From JAJEFO01 sp009843725 (GTDB taxonomy: Bacteria; Pseudomonadota; Alphaproteobacteria; Rhodobacterales; Rhodobacteraceae): 64,000 bases of DNA. The notes beneath the pieces are model-generated. The model worked only from the letters and a program-made list of their open reading frames with translations, searched no databases and was not told the origin of the DNA. The stretch covers positions 868,001 through 932,000 of the forward strand of contig CBDEUJ010000004.1 of NCBI GenBank assembly GCA_965243215.1. The letters run 5' to 3'. The position numbers and the translations under genes were made by a program. Numbering within the stretch: position 1 is the stretch's first letter; each line of letters starts with the position of its first letter. Below are positions 1 through 8,463 of this stretch, in pieces.

Positions 1-433
1 CTCCCGCACCAAATTTCGCGTCATAGCCGAACCGCTTCATCTCGGGCAACGCGACGCGACCAAGCGTCAGCGCCGATGCCACTGAAGATCCCGAAAGCGC
101 CGCAAATCCGGTGCATCCCAATATCGTTGCGTGGGCCAAGCCGCCGCGAAAACGCCCGATCCACGCATAGGCGGTATTGTAGAGATCGCGGCTCATTCCG
201 GACGTGCTTGCAATGTTGCCCATCAGCACGAACAGCGGGATCACCGTCAGCTCCACGAAGGTCAGCGTGGCCCAGGTCTCGGTGAACAGCGTCGACACGG
301 CGGCCGACCAGGAGTTCAGCAGCGTGTTTCCGGTCAGGCCCGCCACGATCATCGCGAATGCCACTGGCAACCTGAGCGCCATCAGGCTCAGCAAGAGCAC
401 CAATCCGAAAATCCCGACTTCGACCGAACTCAT
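1..433 (-). CDS. dctM: TRAP transporter large permease DctM (partial, N-terminal part)
   Basis: This is the large membrane subunit of a tripartite ATP-independent periplasmic (TRAP) transporter, which carries a bound organic acid or similar solute across the inner membrane on an ion gradient. Only about the first 144 residues are present; the frame is open to the left edge. The translation starts MSSVEVGIFGLVLLLSLMAL and contains hydrophobic helices and the DctM-type stretch GCTGFAALSGSSVASALTLG. Its ATG overlaps the stop of dctQ in an ATGA arrangement, as expected for a coupled dctPQM operon. The substrate cannot be read from this subunit. Nearby catabolic genes (CoA-transferase, urocanase) suggest a carboxylic acid, which is an inference. 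Confidence 0.9.
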   Translation of the reverse strand, partial: MSSVEVGIFGLVLLLSLMALRLPVAFAMIVAGLTGNTLLNSWSAAVSTLFTETWATLTFVELTVIPLFVLMGNIASTSGMSRDLYNTAYAWIGRFRGGLAHATILGCTGFAALSGSSVASALTLGRVALPEMKRFGYDAKFGAG

Positions 434-927
434 GCACCGGCGTCCTGTCGACCGGAGCCGGAGGCCCGGAAATCCGAATAGGTCTCACATAGGACAACAA
501 GTGCATGCAGCGCGCCGATCACGGTGATGAGGCGGATGAACGGCAAATGCGGGATCAGGATCATGTTGGTCGCTTCGCCAAAAAGCACCGCGTCTTCGGC
601 CGCCTCGATCGAGCGCCACGCGATCAGCGCGAATGTTCCTGCCACCAGCAGTTTCACCACCAGTCGCCGCAGGATTTCCAGCGCTCGGATCGGGATCGCC
701 TCATACAGATCGACGCTGATGTGCCCGGCGATCCTCCAAGTATAGGGCGCGGCAAGCATCAGCGACACGACCATGCCCATTTCGACCAAGTCTTGCCGTC
801 CCCGCAGCGGTGCCGAAAAGAGGTAGCGCAACAGGACGTCATAGAATGTCAGCGCCACGACAAAGCACAGCACAAGCCCGGCGGCCACGGACATAAGCAT
901 CGCAACCCGATCGATCAGCCTGTCCAT
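430..927 (-). CDS. dctQ: TRAP transporter small permease DctQ
   Basis: Small membrane subunit of a TRAP transporter, 165 residues, within the usual 150-190 residue range. Four hydrophobic segments are visible (roughly residues 10-30, 45-65, 85-105 and 125-150), and the family motif region FYDVLLRYLFSAPLRGRQDL lies near residues 28-47. The stop codon overlaps the dctM start, and the gene begins about 50 bp after dctP, so the order is dctP-dctQ-dctM in one transcript. It forms the membrane complex with DctM and receives substrate from DctP. Confidence 0.92.
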   Translation of the reverse strand: MDRLIDRVAMLMSVAAGLVLCFVVALTFYDVLLRYLFSAPLRGRQDLVEMGMVVSLMLAAPYTWRIAGHISVDLYEAIPIRALEILRRLVVKLLVAGTFALIAWRSIEAAEDAVLFGEATNMILIPHLPFIRLITVIGALHALVVLCETYSDFRASGSGRQDAGA

Positions 928-976
928 GCCGCGCCCTTTATTCGCGTCCCCGGCCGAAACCAGGGACGGAAAGTCC

Positions 977-1987
977 TCAATTCAACATCGCATCGATAAT
1001 TTGGGTCGCCGGGACGCCTTGGGCATCGAATTCAGTCTTCAAGCTGGCGACTGCCCCAGCCGCAGCTGCGTCGAAGGCCGCCCGCTCCTTGTCCGACAAG
1101 ACGATGATCTCGGCACCTTCCTTGTCGGCGAATCTGCCCATGGCAATCTCGCCAAACTTGGCCAGACCCGCCGCCGAGCGCTGCGAAATGCCGAGCCCGG
1201 TCAGCCTGTCCAGTGCGGCGCGGTCGTCGGCGCTCAACTCGTTCAATGCTTCTTCGTTGGCCACAAGGAAAATGGTTGTTGGCATTTCCGGCAGGTTGGT
1301 GGTGACGTAGTTCGTGGTCTCGATCAGCTTGAAGATCAAAAGCGAATCCGAACCCATTAACGCACCATCGACGACACCGGTGTTCATCGATGTGTAGACC
1401 TTGTTCGCGGGCATTGGCACCGCCGTGGCACCGTAGGCCTCGATAATCGCGGCGGCCGAGGACGAAGCCACTCGGATTTTCAAGCCGGCGAGATCGTCCA
1501 TGCTGTGGATTGGTCTGTCACGCATCATCAGCACCGCAGGCGGGGTTACGAAAAGTGCCAGCGGCACGGTTTTCTTGAACTCGTCCCTGAGGTGCTCGTC
1601 CATTACCTTCCAGAGCTTTGCGGTGGCGTCCTCGTGGCCCTGAGTGACGCCGGGCAGCTCGATCAGCAGCGTTCTTGGAAAGACCGAGGACGTGTAACCC
1701 GGCAGGCCGTACGTGATTTCCGCCACCCGGCTGACGGCACGCTTGTATTGCTCGACCGGGCCTTTGCCAAGTTCGCCTGAAGGATAGATCTCGATCTTGG
1801 TCGAACCACCGGTCGCGACGTCGATATCGGCTGCCAGCTTCTCGAAGATCGGCTCGTGCAGGACGTAGACTGGCGGCAAGAAGCTGGCGAGCTTGAGCAC
1901 GTTTTCGGCCAAAGCACCGGACGTTTGAGCGACGAGCGCAAGTCCGGCCGCTGCGCTGGCAAAAAGAGTTCTTCTGACGATGTTCAT
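977..1987 (-). CDS. dctP: TRAP transporter substrate-binding protein DctP
   Basis: Periplasmic solute-binding protein of the TRAP system, 336 residues. A Sec signal peptide is evident (MNIVRRTLFASAAAGLALVA, cleavage after ALAEN or so). The body has DctP-family features, including the conserved LKIRVASSSAAAIIEAYGAT segment around residue 170 where the family's substrate-binding arginine sits, followed by PMPANKVYTSMNTGVVDGAL. A GGGGAG ribosome site lies about 9 bases before the ATG. The gene is first in dctPQM and is transcribed divergently from the IclR regulator. This subfamily tends to bind small carboxylates; the ligand here is not determinable by eye. Confidence 0.93.
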   Translation of the reverse strand: MNIVRRTLFASAAAGLALVAQTSGALAENVLKLASFLPPVYVLHEPIFEKLAADIDVATGGSTKIEIYPSGELGKGPVEQYKRAVSRVAEITYGLPGYTSSVFPRTLLIELPGVTQGHEDATAKLWKVMDEHLRDEFKKTVPLALFVTPPAVLMMRDRPIHSMDDLAGLKIRVASSSAAAIIEAYGATAVPMPANKVYTSMNTGVVDGALMGSDSLLIFKLIETTNYVTTNLPEMPTTIFLVANEEALNELSADDRAALDRLTGLGISQRSAAGLAKFGEIAMGRFADKEGAEIIVLSDKERAAFDAAAAGAVASLKTEFDAQGVPATQIIDAMLN

Positions 1988-2029
1988 TGGACGACTCCCC
2001 GGTGAGCGTTTTGCGACTTGAGGATTTGG

Positions 2030-2070
2030 CTATTCCAAATAGTGGGACAAATCAATATATATTGGGACAT
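2030..2070. promoter_or_regulatory. putative IclR operator between dctP and iclR
   Basis: The short divergent intergenic region is AT-rich and contains a perfect 12-bp palindrome, CAATATATATTG (2053-2064), and two near-identical direct repeats, ATAGTGGGACA and ATATTGGGACA, ending at 2050 and 2070. IclR-type repressors bind palindromic AT-rich sites overlapping promoters, so this is a plausible shared operator controlling the TRAP genes and the regulator's own operon. Binding is inferred. Confidence 0.4.
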
Positions 2071-2890
2071 GAATCGGAACTCCATCGATATCGCCCCGCC
2101 GCCCGGTGTCGGGCTCATCCAGAAGACGTTGCAAATACTCGATCTTTTTCAAGCCAATGCGCCTGCCTGGACGCAAAGCGAGATTTCGAAGAAAACGGGA
2201 ATGCCAAGGTCCACGGTCAACCGGCTGGTGAAGTTCTTGACCGAACGGGGGCATTTGACGGTGCTCTACGGTCAGAACCGCTATTCGCTGGGACCCGCTT
2301 CGGTTGATCTGGGGCGGCGAGCCGCCGCGCTTTTCGACTTTCGCGGCCTGTGCCGCCCCGTTCTTGCGCGGCTGTCGCAAGAGACGCAGGAAACGATCAT
2401 TCTGACATCGGTGGTCGGTGCAGGAAACGCGGTGCGTTGCGTCGACCAGATCGAAAGCACACGCGATGGCCTGCGGGTCTTTGAACAGATCGGCAATGTC
2501 TTGCCGTTGAACGCAGGGGCCGCCCCGCGGGCGGTTCTGGCCGCGTTGCCCGAGTCCGACCGCGAGCGTTTCCTGTCGGGGCAGCTGAGGGCAGTGACGG
2601 ACAGCACGCCGACGAGCACCGCGGGTTTGCGACGCAAGATTGCAGAAACCCGCCGGCGCGGGTTCGCGGTCTCGAATGGCGAAACCTATGAGGGCGTTGT
2701 CGGGATTGGTGCGGCGTTCTACTGGGGTGATGGCAGCCCGGCGGGCAGTTTGGCCATCGCCTTGCCGGCGCAGCGTGCATCGGCAGATGTCGTGACCCGG
2801 ATGGGCGAGCTTCTGAAAGGCGCCTGCGATGAGGTCAGCGCCATGATGGCCGCAGGCAAGGTCGGCGCACCGACAACGCCGGAGTCATGA
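2069..2890 (+). CDS. IclR family transcriptional regulator
   Basis: Probable local regulator of the TRAP and catabolic operon, 273 residues. The winged helix-turn-helix covers about residues 14-75 (GLIQKTLQILDLFQ followed by SEISKKTGMPRSTVNRLVKF), and the C-terminal IclR effector domain follows, with the typical PLNAGAAPRAVLA and GFAVSNGETYEGVVGIGA segments. I chose the ATG giving MNRNSIDIAPPPG; an upstream in-frame ATG at 2018 would add 17 residues unlike the family. The stop overlaps the next gene's ATG (ATGA), so the regulator is co-translated with the oxidoreductase. The effector is unknown, probably a pathway acid. Confidence 0.9.
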   Translation: MNRNSIDIAPPPGVGLIQKTLQILDLFQANAPAWTQSEISKKTGMPRSTVNRLVKFLTERGHLTVLYGQNRYSLGPASVDLGRRAAALFDFRGLCRPVLARLSQETQETIILTSVVGAGNAVRCVDQIESTRDGLRVFEQIGNVLPLNAGAAPRAVLAALPESDRERFLSGQLRAVTDSTPTSTAGLRRKIAETRRRGFAVSNGETYEGVVGIGAAFYWGDGSPAGSLAIALPAQRASADVVTRMGELLKGACDEVSAMMAAGKVGAPTTPES

Positions 2891-3873
2891 GGGCATGGGT
2901 TTCAGCCGAACCGGGACTCGGAAACCTGGAGGTTCGGGACCTCGCCGAACCTGTGCCGGAGGATGGGCTTCTGCTGGTGCGCGTCACGCACGCTGCACTG
3001 AACTACTCGGACCTGTTGATGCTCGTCGACCAATACCAAGTCCGGCCGCCCAGGCCCTTTGCTCCGGGACAAGAGATCGTCGGCATCGTCGAGGAGGCGC
3101 CGCGGGGGTCGGGATTCGAGCGCGGCGACAGGATCGCCAGCAAGGTGCTGTGGGGTGGCTTTGCGGACTTCGCCTTGGCGCGTGCCGACATGGCGATCCG
3201 AGTGCCAGACAGCTTCAGCCTGGCAAGCGCGGCAGCATTGCCAGTGTCCTATTCAACGGCGCTGGTGGCGATCGATTACTGCGGCAAGCTTTCTTCCGGC
3301 GAGTATGCACTGATCCACGCGGCCGCGGGCGGGGTCGGGCTTGCCGCGGTGGAGATCGCGTCTGCCCGAGGAGCGACGGTGATCGCGACGGCCGGTACAA
3401 AGGACCGCTTGGCCGTGGCCGCGGTGCACGGCGCGACACATTGCGTCAATTACCACGACACAGACTGGGTAGACCAAGTCAAGACGCTCACGGGCGGCAA
3501 GGGTGCGGACATGATCCTTGATCCAGTCGGCGGCGAGATCGGTGAAGCCAGCCTGCGCTGCATCGCGCTTGATGGACGTTATCTGATTGTCGGATTCGCC
3601 TCGGGCGCGATGCCGAAGCTGGCGGCAAACCGGCTTCTTCTGAAGCGCGCCAGCGCGATCGGAGTCTACTGGAACCACGACAGGGACCGCGCGCTGATCG
3701 CCGACACCAACCGCGAGATGGAATCGCTGATCAAGGCGGGTCGGATCAATCCGGTGATCGACGACCGACACGGGTTCGACGATTTGCCGCAGGCACTTGA
3801 CGATCTGAGAAATCGCCGGGTCGTCGGCAAGATGGTTCTGCGGGTCGATGCCGGACGGGAGGGTTCCGAATGA
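2887..3873 (+). CDS. MDR family NADPH:quinone oxidoreductase-like protein
   Basis: Medium-chain dehydrogenase/reductase, 328 residues, of the zinc-free quinone oxidoreductase/acryloyl-CoA reductase type. The GroES-like half carries HAALNYSDLLML and PFAPGQEIVGIVEE. The Rossmann half has the nucleotide motif HAAAGGVGLAAVEIA (about residues 140-155) and ends with GKMVLRV. The catalytic and structural zinc cysteines of alcohol dehydrogenases are absent. It overlaps both neighbours by 4 bp, linking it tightly to the regulator and to the CoA-transferase. One reading is reduction of an enoyl-CoA made by the CoA-transferase product; a generic quinone or enone reductase is equally possible. Confidence 0.88.
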   Translation: MRAWVSAEPGLGNLEVRDLAEPVPEDGLLLVRVTHAALNYSDLLMLVDQYQVRPPRPFAPGQEIVGIVEEAPRGSGFERGDRIASKVLWGGFADFALARADMAIRVPDSFSLASAAALPVSYSTALVAIDYCGKLSSGEYALIHAAAGGVGLAAVEIASARGATVIATAGTKDRLAVAAVHGATHCVNYHDTDWVDQVKTLTGGKGADMILDPVGGEIGEASLRCIALDGRYLIVGFASGAMPKLAANRLLLKRASAIGVYWNHDRDRALIADTNREMESLIKAGRINPVIDDRHGFDDLPQALDDLRNRRVVGKMVLRVDAGREGSE

Positions 3874-5066
3874 GCGGCGGCAAGGGATTGCTCGGCGGGA
3901 TCCGAATTCTTGACCTTTCGCGAGTGATGTCGGGACCTTACTGCACTTCGATGCTTGCCGATCTCGGGGCGGAGGTGATCAAGGTCGAAATGCCCGGGGT
4001 TGGCGACGAGGCCCGCTCTTTCGGCCCCTACAAGGACGGCCAGAGCGCCTATTTCATATTGCTCAACCGGAACAAGAAGAGCGTGACGGTCAACCTCAAG
4101 GCACCCGAGGGGCGCGCGCTGATCGAAAGCCTGATTCCCAAATGCGACGTGCTGGTGGAGAACTTCCGGCCCGGCGTGATGGCGCGGCTGGGTTTGGACG
4201 AGCCGTCCGTTCGGGCGCTGAACGAGAATGTCATATATACCTCGATCTCCGGCTTCGGCCAGGAAGGCCCGTTGAAAGACTGGCCGGCGTTCGATCTGGT
4301 GATCCAGGCGATGAGCGGGCTGATGAGCCTGACAGGGCCAAAGGGCGGTCCGGCGACCGCCGTGGGCGAATCTGTGGCCGACGTGTGCACCGGCATGTTT
4401 GCCGCCTTCGGCACGATGGCGGCACTCTTTGACCGCGAGCGCACCGGCAAGGGCGCGCATGTGGATGTGGCAATGCTGGATGCGATGATGTCGATGCAGC
4501 TGACTGGCCTCGCGCGCCAGCTTTACAAGGACGACACCCCGCGGCCTGCCGGAAACCGCCACCCGGTCACTTACCCAGTCGACAGCTTCGCAACGCAGGA
4601 CGGCGACATCGTGCTGGTGTGTTTCAGCGACGGTCTCTTCCGCGTTTTGGCCGAAGTGATCGGCCATCCTGCACTGGCGGATGACCCGGAATTCGCCACC
4701 AACGCCGCACGCAACCGAAACGAGGACAAATTGCGAGCGTTGATCGCCGATTGGGCCAGTGGCCTGACGCAGTCAAGGGCAATCGCCGTCCTTCTGGATC
4801 GCAACATCCCCGCCGCCCCGGTGTGGGATCTGCGCCAACTGATCGAGTCTGACCATGTGAACGAAAGGCACCTGGTTGTTCACGGTCTGCAGGGCAAGCT
4901 CGGGACTGTCCCGCTGGTGCCGCAGCCCGCAAGAATGTCGAACGGCAGTGGCCCGGAAACCTTCACGAGCCCGACGCTGGGCGAACACACAGACGCGGTT
5001 CTCAAGCAGCTTGCCGATCTGACGGACGCCGAGATTGCGGAGCTTCGCAGCTCGAAGACAATCTGA
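3870..5066 (+). CDS. CaiB/BaiF (class III) CoA-transferase
   Basis: Family III CoA-transferase, 398 residues, moving CoA between organic acids through an aspartyl-CoA intermediate. The N-terminal LSRVMSGPYCTSMLADLGAE and EMPGVGDEAR are family signatures. The catalytic aspartate should be the one in AFDLVIQAMSGLMSLTG, near residue 145 (family knowledge). The ATG overlaps the preceding stop, and 12 bp separate it from the urocanase gene. Placed with an MDR reductase, urocanase and a TRAP importer, it probably activates the acid that the operon degrades. The acid itself (for example a urocanate-related or branched acid) cannot be read from sequence. Confidence 0.92.
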   Translation: MSGGKGLLGGIRILDLSRVMSGPYCTSMLADLGAEVIKVEMPGVGDEARSFGPYKDGQSAYFILLNRNKKSVTVNLKAPEGRALIESLIPKCDVLVENFRPGVMARLGLDEPSVRALNENVIYTSISGFGQEGPLKDWPAFDLVIQAMSGLMSLTGPKGGPATAVGESVADVCTGMFAAFGTMAALFDRERTGKGAHVDVAMLDAMMSMQLTGLARQLYKDDTPRPAGNRHPVTYPVDSFATQDGDIVLVCFSDGLFRVLAEVIGHPALADDPEFATNAARNRNEDKLRALIADWASGLTQSRAIAVLLDRNIPAAPVWDLRQLIESDHVNERHLVVHGLQGKLGTVPLVPQPARMSNGSGPETFTSPTLGEHTDAVLKQLADLTDAEIAELRSSKTI

Positions 5067-5078
5067 GGAACCGAATGC

Positions 5079-6746
5079 ATGAGCTTCACCCGCAAGAACG
5101 ATCGCGTTGTCCGCGCGCCCACCGGGCCGAAACTGAACGCCAAATCCTGGCAGACCGAAGCGCCTTTGCGGCTCTTGATGAACAACCTCGACCCGGATGT
5201 CGCCGAACGCCCTGAAGAACTGGTTGTCTATGGTGGCATCGGGCGGGCAGCGCGCAGCTGGGAGTGCTTTTATGGCATCGTAGAGGCGATCAAGTCGCTG
5301 GAAGATGACGAGACCCTTTTGATTCAATCCGGCAAGCCAGTCGGTGTGCTGAAGACCCACATGATGGCGCCCCGGGTCTTGATCGCCAACGGGAACCTGG
5401 TCCCGCATTGGGCGACCTGGGAAAAGTTCAACGAACTCGACCGGCTCGGGCTGACGATGTACGGCCAGATGACCGCTGGATCATGGATCTACATTGGTTC
5501 GCAGGGCATCGTGCAGGGCACTTACGAGACCTTTTCATCGATTGGCCGCCAACATTTTGACGAAGGCGTTGCCGGTAGGCTGGTGGTCACTGGCGGATTG
5601 GGCGGCATGGGTGGTGCGCAGCCGCTGGCGGCGACGATGGCAGGATTCAATGCGCTTGTTGTCGAGTGTCAGCCGAGCAAGGTCGAGTTTCGTATCCGCA
5701 CTGGCTATCTTGATCGTTCCGCGACGACGCTTGACCAGGCGTTGGACGCAATTTCAGCGGCAGAGAAACCTGTATCTGTTGGCCTGGTCGGCAACGTGGT
5801 CGACGTATTGCAGGACCTTCAAGTCCGCGGCATCGTGCCCGACGTCCTGACCGACCAGACATCGGCGCATGACCCTGTGAACGGATACCTGCCACAAGGC
5901 TGGACTCTGGGCATGTGGGAAGACATGCGCGAGCGTGATCCCGGTTCGGTAGCGGACGCCGCGAAGAAGTCCATGGCAGCGCATGTCTGCCTGATGAACG
6001 CCTTCCGCAGGCAAGGCAGCGTCGTCCTGGAATACGGCAACAACCTGCGAGCCATGGCGCAGGAAGCGGGTGCCAAGGACGCATTCGAGTTTCCCGGATT
6101 TGTCGAGGCTTATGTACGGCCGCTGTTCTGCGAGGGCAAGGGCCCGTTCCGCTGGGTGGCGCTTTCGGGCGATCCCGAGGACATTTTCAAGACAGATGCC
6201 AAGGTCCGCGAGCTGATGCCGGGCGATGCTTTCCTGCACAATTGGCTCAACATGGCACGCGAGCACGTGCGCTTTCAGGGACTGCCCGCGCGCATTTGCT
6301 GGGTCGGATTGGGAGACCGGCACCGGTTGGGGCTGGCCTTCAACGAAATGGTCCGAAACGGCGAGTTGAGCGCTCCCATAGTGATCGGTCGCGATCACAT
6401 GGATTCGGGCTCGGTAGCCAGCCCGAACCGGGAAACCGAAGGTATGAAGGACGGTTCAGACGCGATCTCGGACTGGCCGATCCTGAACGCCATGCTCAAC
6501 GTGGCAAATGGGGCGACATGGGTTTCTTTCCACCACGGCGGTGGCATGGGCATGGGGTATTCGCAGCATTCCGGCATCGCCATATTGGCCGACGGAACCG
6601 AACGGGCGGACGAGACAATTGTGCGCACATTGTGGAATGACCCGGCGAGCGGGGTGATCCGCCATGCCGATGCCGGATACCAGACCGCGCTGAATTGCGC
6701 GGCCAAGCACGGATTGAAACTTCCAATGGCCGACACGACGTCATAG
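5079..6746 (+). CDS. hutU: urocanate hydratase (urocanase)
   Basis: Urocanase, 555 residues (family about 555-560), which hydrates urocanate to 4-imidazolone-5-propanoate with tightly bound NAD+. Strong signatures are QSGKPVGVLKTH, MYGQMTAGSWIYIGSQGI, VTGGLGGMGGAQPLA, YVRPLFCEGKGPFRW, GLPARICWVGLGDRHRLG, with the conserved active-site cysteine, and GRDHMDSGSVASPNRETEG. No substitution of a key residue is obvious. It is the last gene of the operon and is followed immediately by transposase debris. No hutH, hutI, hutG or hutC is present in the window, so this copy is not in a standard histidine operon. It could act on urocanate supplied from outside or on a related imidazole acrylate such as thiourocanate (inference). 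Confidence 0.95.
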   Translation: MSFTRKNDRVVRAPTGPKLNAKSWQTEAPLRLLMNNLDPDVAERPEELVVYGGIGRAARSWECFYGIVEAIKSLEDDETLLIQSGKPVGVLKTHMMAPRVLIANGNLVPHWATWEKFNELDRLGLTMYGQMTAGSWIYIGSQGIVQGTYETFSSIGRQHFDEGVAGRLVVTGGLGGMGGAQPLAATMAGFNALVVECQPSKVEFRIRTGYLDRSATTLDQALDAISAAEKPVSVGLVGNVVDVLQDLQVRGIVPDVLTDQTSAHDPVNGYLPQGWTLGMWEDMRERDPGSVADAAKKSMAAHVCLMNAFRRQGSVVLEYGNNLRAMAQEAGAKDAFEFPGFVEAYVRPLFCEGKGPFRWVALSGDPEDIFKTDAKVRELMPGDAFLHNWLNMAREHVRFQGLPARICWVGLGDRHRLGLAFNEMVRNGELSAPIVIGRDHMDSGSVASPNRETEGMKDGSDAISDWPILNAMLNVANGATWVSFHHGGGMGMGYSQHSGIAILADGTERADETIVRTLWNDPASGVIRHADAGYQTALNCAAKHGLKLPMADTTS

Positions 6747-6760
6747 ATGCTCGTTGACAT

Positions 6761-6904
6761 TCATGTCGCCGCGACCACGCCAGTGACGACATGAACCGCC
6801 GCCGCGATGCTCTCGGCCGTCTTGTCGTACCGCGTCGCCACCGTACGGAATTCCGTGATCCTCGCGAAGAGATTCTTTATCTGGGCCGCCGCTGACAGGA
6901 GAGT
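6761..6904 (-). pseudogene. C-terminal remnant of an IS5-type transposase
   Basis: The minus strand encodes about 46 residues ending in QIKNLFARITEFRTVATRYD, followed by KTAESIAAAVHVVTGVVAAT and a stop. This is the typical tail of IS5-group DDE transposases (IENLFxRxKxxRxxATRYDK). The frame closes just upstream, and no catalytic part or terminal repeat is recognisable. It lies directly behind hutU. Confidence 0.75.
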
Positions 6905-7080
6905 ACCAAGAACTTTGAGTCATTGGGCAAGCGTCTCGCATTCGCGCAAACGTGTCGGGCTCGCCTGTCCAATCCGGACTGCAGCAAGTTGACTCCGCAT
7001 CCTCTTCATGGCCGCCATCGGGGTACCGATGCGTTGGTCCGGGATCGAGCAAGACACCGACTTCGCAGGAGGAAGCCCGA

Positions 7081-7560
7081 TGACCCTCGCCCGTTCCCTG
7101 TCGCTTCTCGGCCTCAGCCCTCGACAGGATTTCCGGCCCGAGCTTGCCGACGGGACCGTGCCTCTGACGGAGCGGCGCCGGCAGTTCATCATGGCGCTGG
7201 CCACGGCGACGCCCGAGCGCTTCGTCCAGGCGCGGCGGCGCGAGGGGCGCCTCTGCAGCAACCGTGCGCCGGTCCTGCGGGCGTTCCTTGCCAAGGCGGC
7301 ATGGAACCTCGGCACGACCCTGCGTCGGCCGTGCGGATGGCGCCGCGCCGGGGAGGTTCCGCGCGAGGCGACGTTCTCGCGGGCCTTCGACGGGTTCTCG
7401 GCATGCGGCGTCGGCGAGCGAATGCACGAGTGCCATGTCAGGAGGTCCCTTGGCCGGGCGGCGTGACCGTCGGCCATGTCGCGCGCGATGCGACCGCGGT
7501 CCACGCGCGGGAGAGGTCCGGGCCGAAGCCGGAACGGCCGTCCCGGGAGCGGCGGAGGCG
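7081..7560 (+). pseudogene. frameshifted N-terminal fragment of an IS1182-like transposase
   Basis: An open stretch reads PVLRAFLAKAAWNLGTTLR, then CGWRRAGEVPREATFSRAFD, matching the N-terminal DUF772-type region of IS1182/IS5-group transposases. The frame stops near 7466, but the expected continuation GHVARDATAVHARER appears in the +1 frame from about 7467, so a frameshift has broken it. No catalytic domain follows: 7561-7722 has no recognisable coding content. The remaining bases from 6905 to 7080 also show nothing clear. Confidence 0.7.
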
Positions 7561-7722
7561 CGGCGCCCGACCGCTACGAACTCGCCCTCACCGCGCACCG
7601 TTACGAAAACTGGGAAAGTTATGTCGCCGGCGAGGCGGCTCTCGGCGTCGCCGGCGACGTGGATGGAGATCGCGGCACAGCGACGGACGGGCAAGCCGGA
7701 ACGTCGTTCCTGGGGCGGTTCG

Positions 7723-8442
7723 CTAGGCTTGGGCTGCGGCCTGAAGCCAGTTGATGTAGAGCCTCTCGGCCAAGGAGTTCAACGCTTCGACATTGGCACC
7801 GAGATCTCTTTCAAGGCGCGCAGGCCCGTCTGGGCCCATGGCCTTGACAAGCGCGTCCGCATACTCGGGAATCATGTTCCAGTTCGTGACCGTGTCCGCT
7901 TCGATCTCTATGTGAAACTGTGCCGAATATGCTCTTGGACCCCATTTGAGCGCCTGCACGGCGCAATCCGGAGATGTCGCCAGGACCTCCGCCCCTGCCG
8001 GCACCTTCGTCACTTCGGCCGAATGCCATTGCAAGCAGGGAAAGGCCTCCGGAAATCCGTCAAAGATCACGCCGGTCGCTCCATCTTCCGTCAGTTGCAC
8101 ATCCATGACGCCGATCTCCGGCGTCCGCGACGGACCGACGCTGCCGCCAAGGGCTTCGGCAAGCAATTGATGGCCGAGGCAGAGTCCGAGGAACGGAAGG
8201 CCCCTGCCCTCAACCGCGTCCCGTATGCATGCCTTCTCCGCCACCAGCCAAGGATGTGCATCCTCCTGCCAGACGTCCATCGGCCCGCCCAGCACCCAGA
8301 GCCCGTCGTACCCGTCTATTGAAGGCAGCTCTTCGCCGGCATCGAGTTCGACCGCGTCGTAGTCGTGGCCGTCCTCGCTGAGGAACTTTCTGAAAATTCC
8401 CGGATGCTCGGCTTCCGCATGCTGCAAGACAAGAAGCTTCAT
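7723..8442 (-). CDS. class I glutamine amidotransferase family protein
   Basis: Stand-alone class I glutamine amidotransferase (GMP-synthase-like GATase1 domain), 239 residues. The nucleophile elbow FLGLCLGHQ places the catalytic cysteine at residue 88. The catalytic His-Glu pair is in SAQFHIEIE (His177, Glu179), and VLGGPMDVW (residues 50-58) is the oxyanion strand. All triad residues are present, so it should be active as an amidase or glutamine hydrolase. A GGAAGGGGGA ribosome site precedes the ATG. It follows the AraC-type regulator by 21 bp on the same strand, suggesting a role in the methylated-amine metabolism controlled by that regulator. The substrate is unknown. Confidence 0.9.
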   Translation of the reverse strand: MKLLVLQHAEAEHPGIFRKFLSEDGHDYDAVELDAGEELPSIDGYDGLWVLGGPMDVWQEDAHPWLVAEKACIRDAVEGRGLPFLGLCLGHQLLAEALGGSVGPSRTPEIGVMDVQLTEDGATGVIFDGFPEAFPCLQWHSAEVTKVPAGAEVLATSPDCAVQALKWGPRAYSAQFHIEIEADTVTNWNMIPEYADALVKAMGPDGPARLERDLGANVEALNSLAERLYINWLQAAAQA

Positions 8443-8463
8443 GAGTGATCCCCCTTCCAGTGC

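Noticed and set aside
3666..4667. A 333-codon minus-strand open frame over the CoA-transferase
   Set aside because: The plus strand encodes a clear CaiB/BaiF enzyme with overlapping neighbours; the antisense translation is histidine- and arginine-rich without motifs.
5079..6746. Interpretation as part of a standard histidine-utilisation operon
   Set aside because: No hutH, hutI, hutG, hutF or HutC-type GntR gene is present; the coupled genes are a CoA-transferase, an MDR reductase and IclR.
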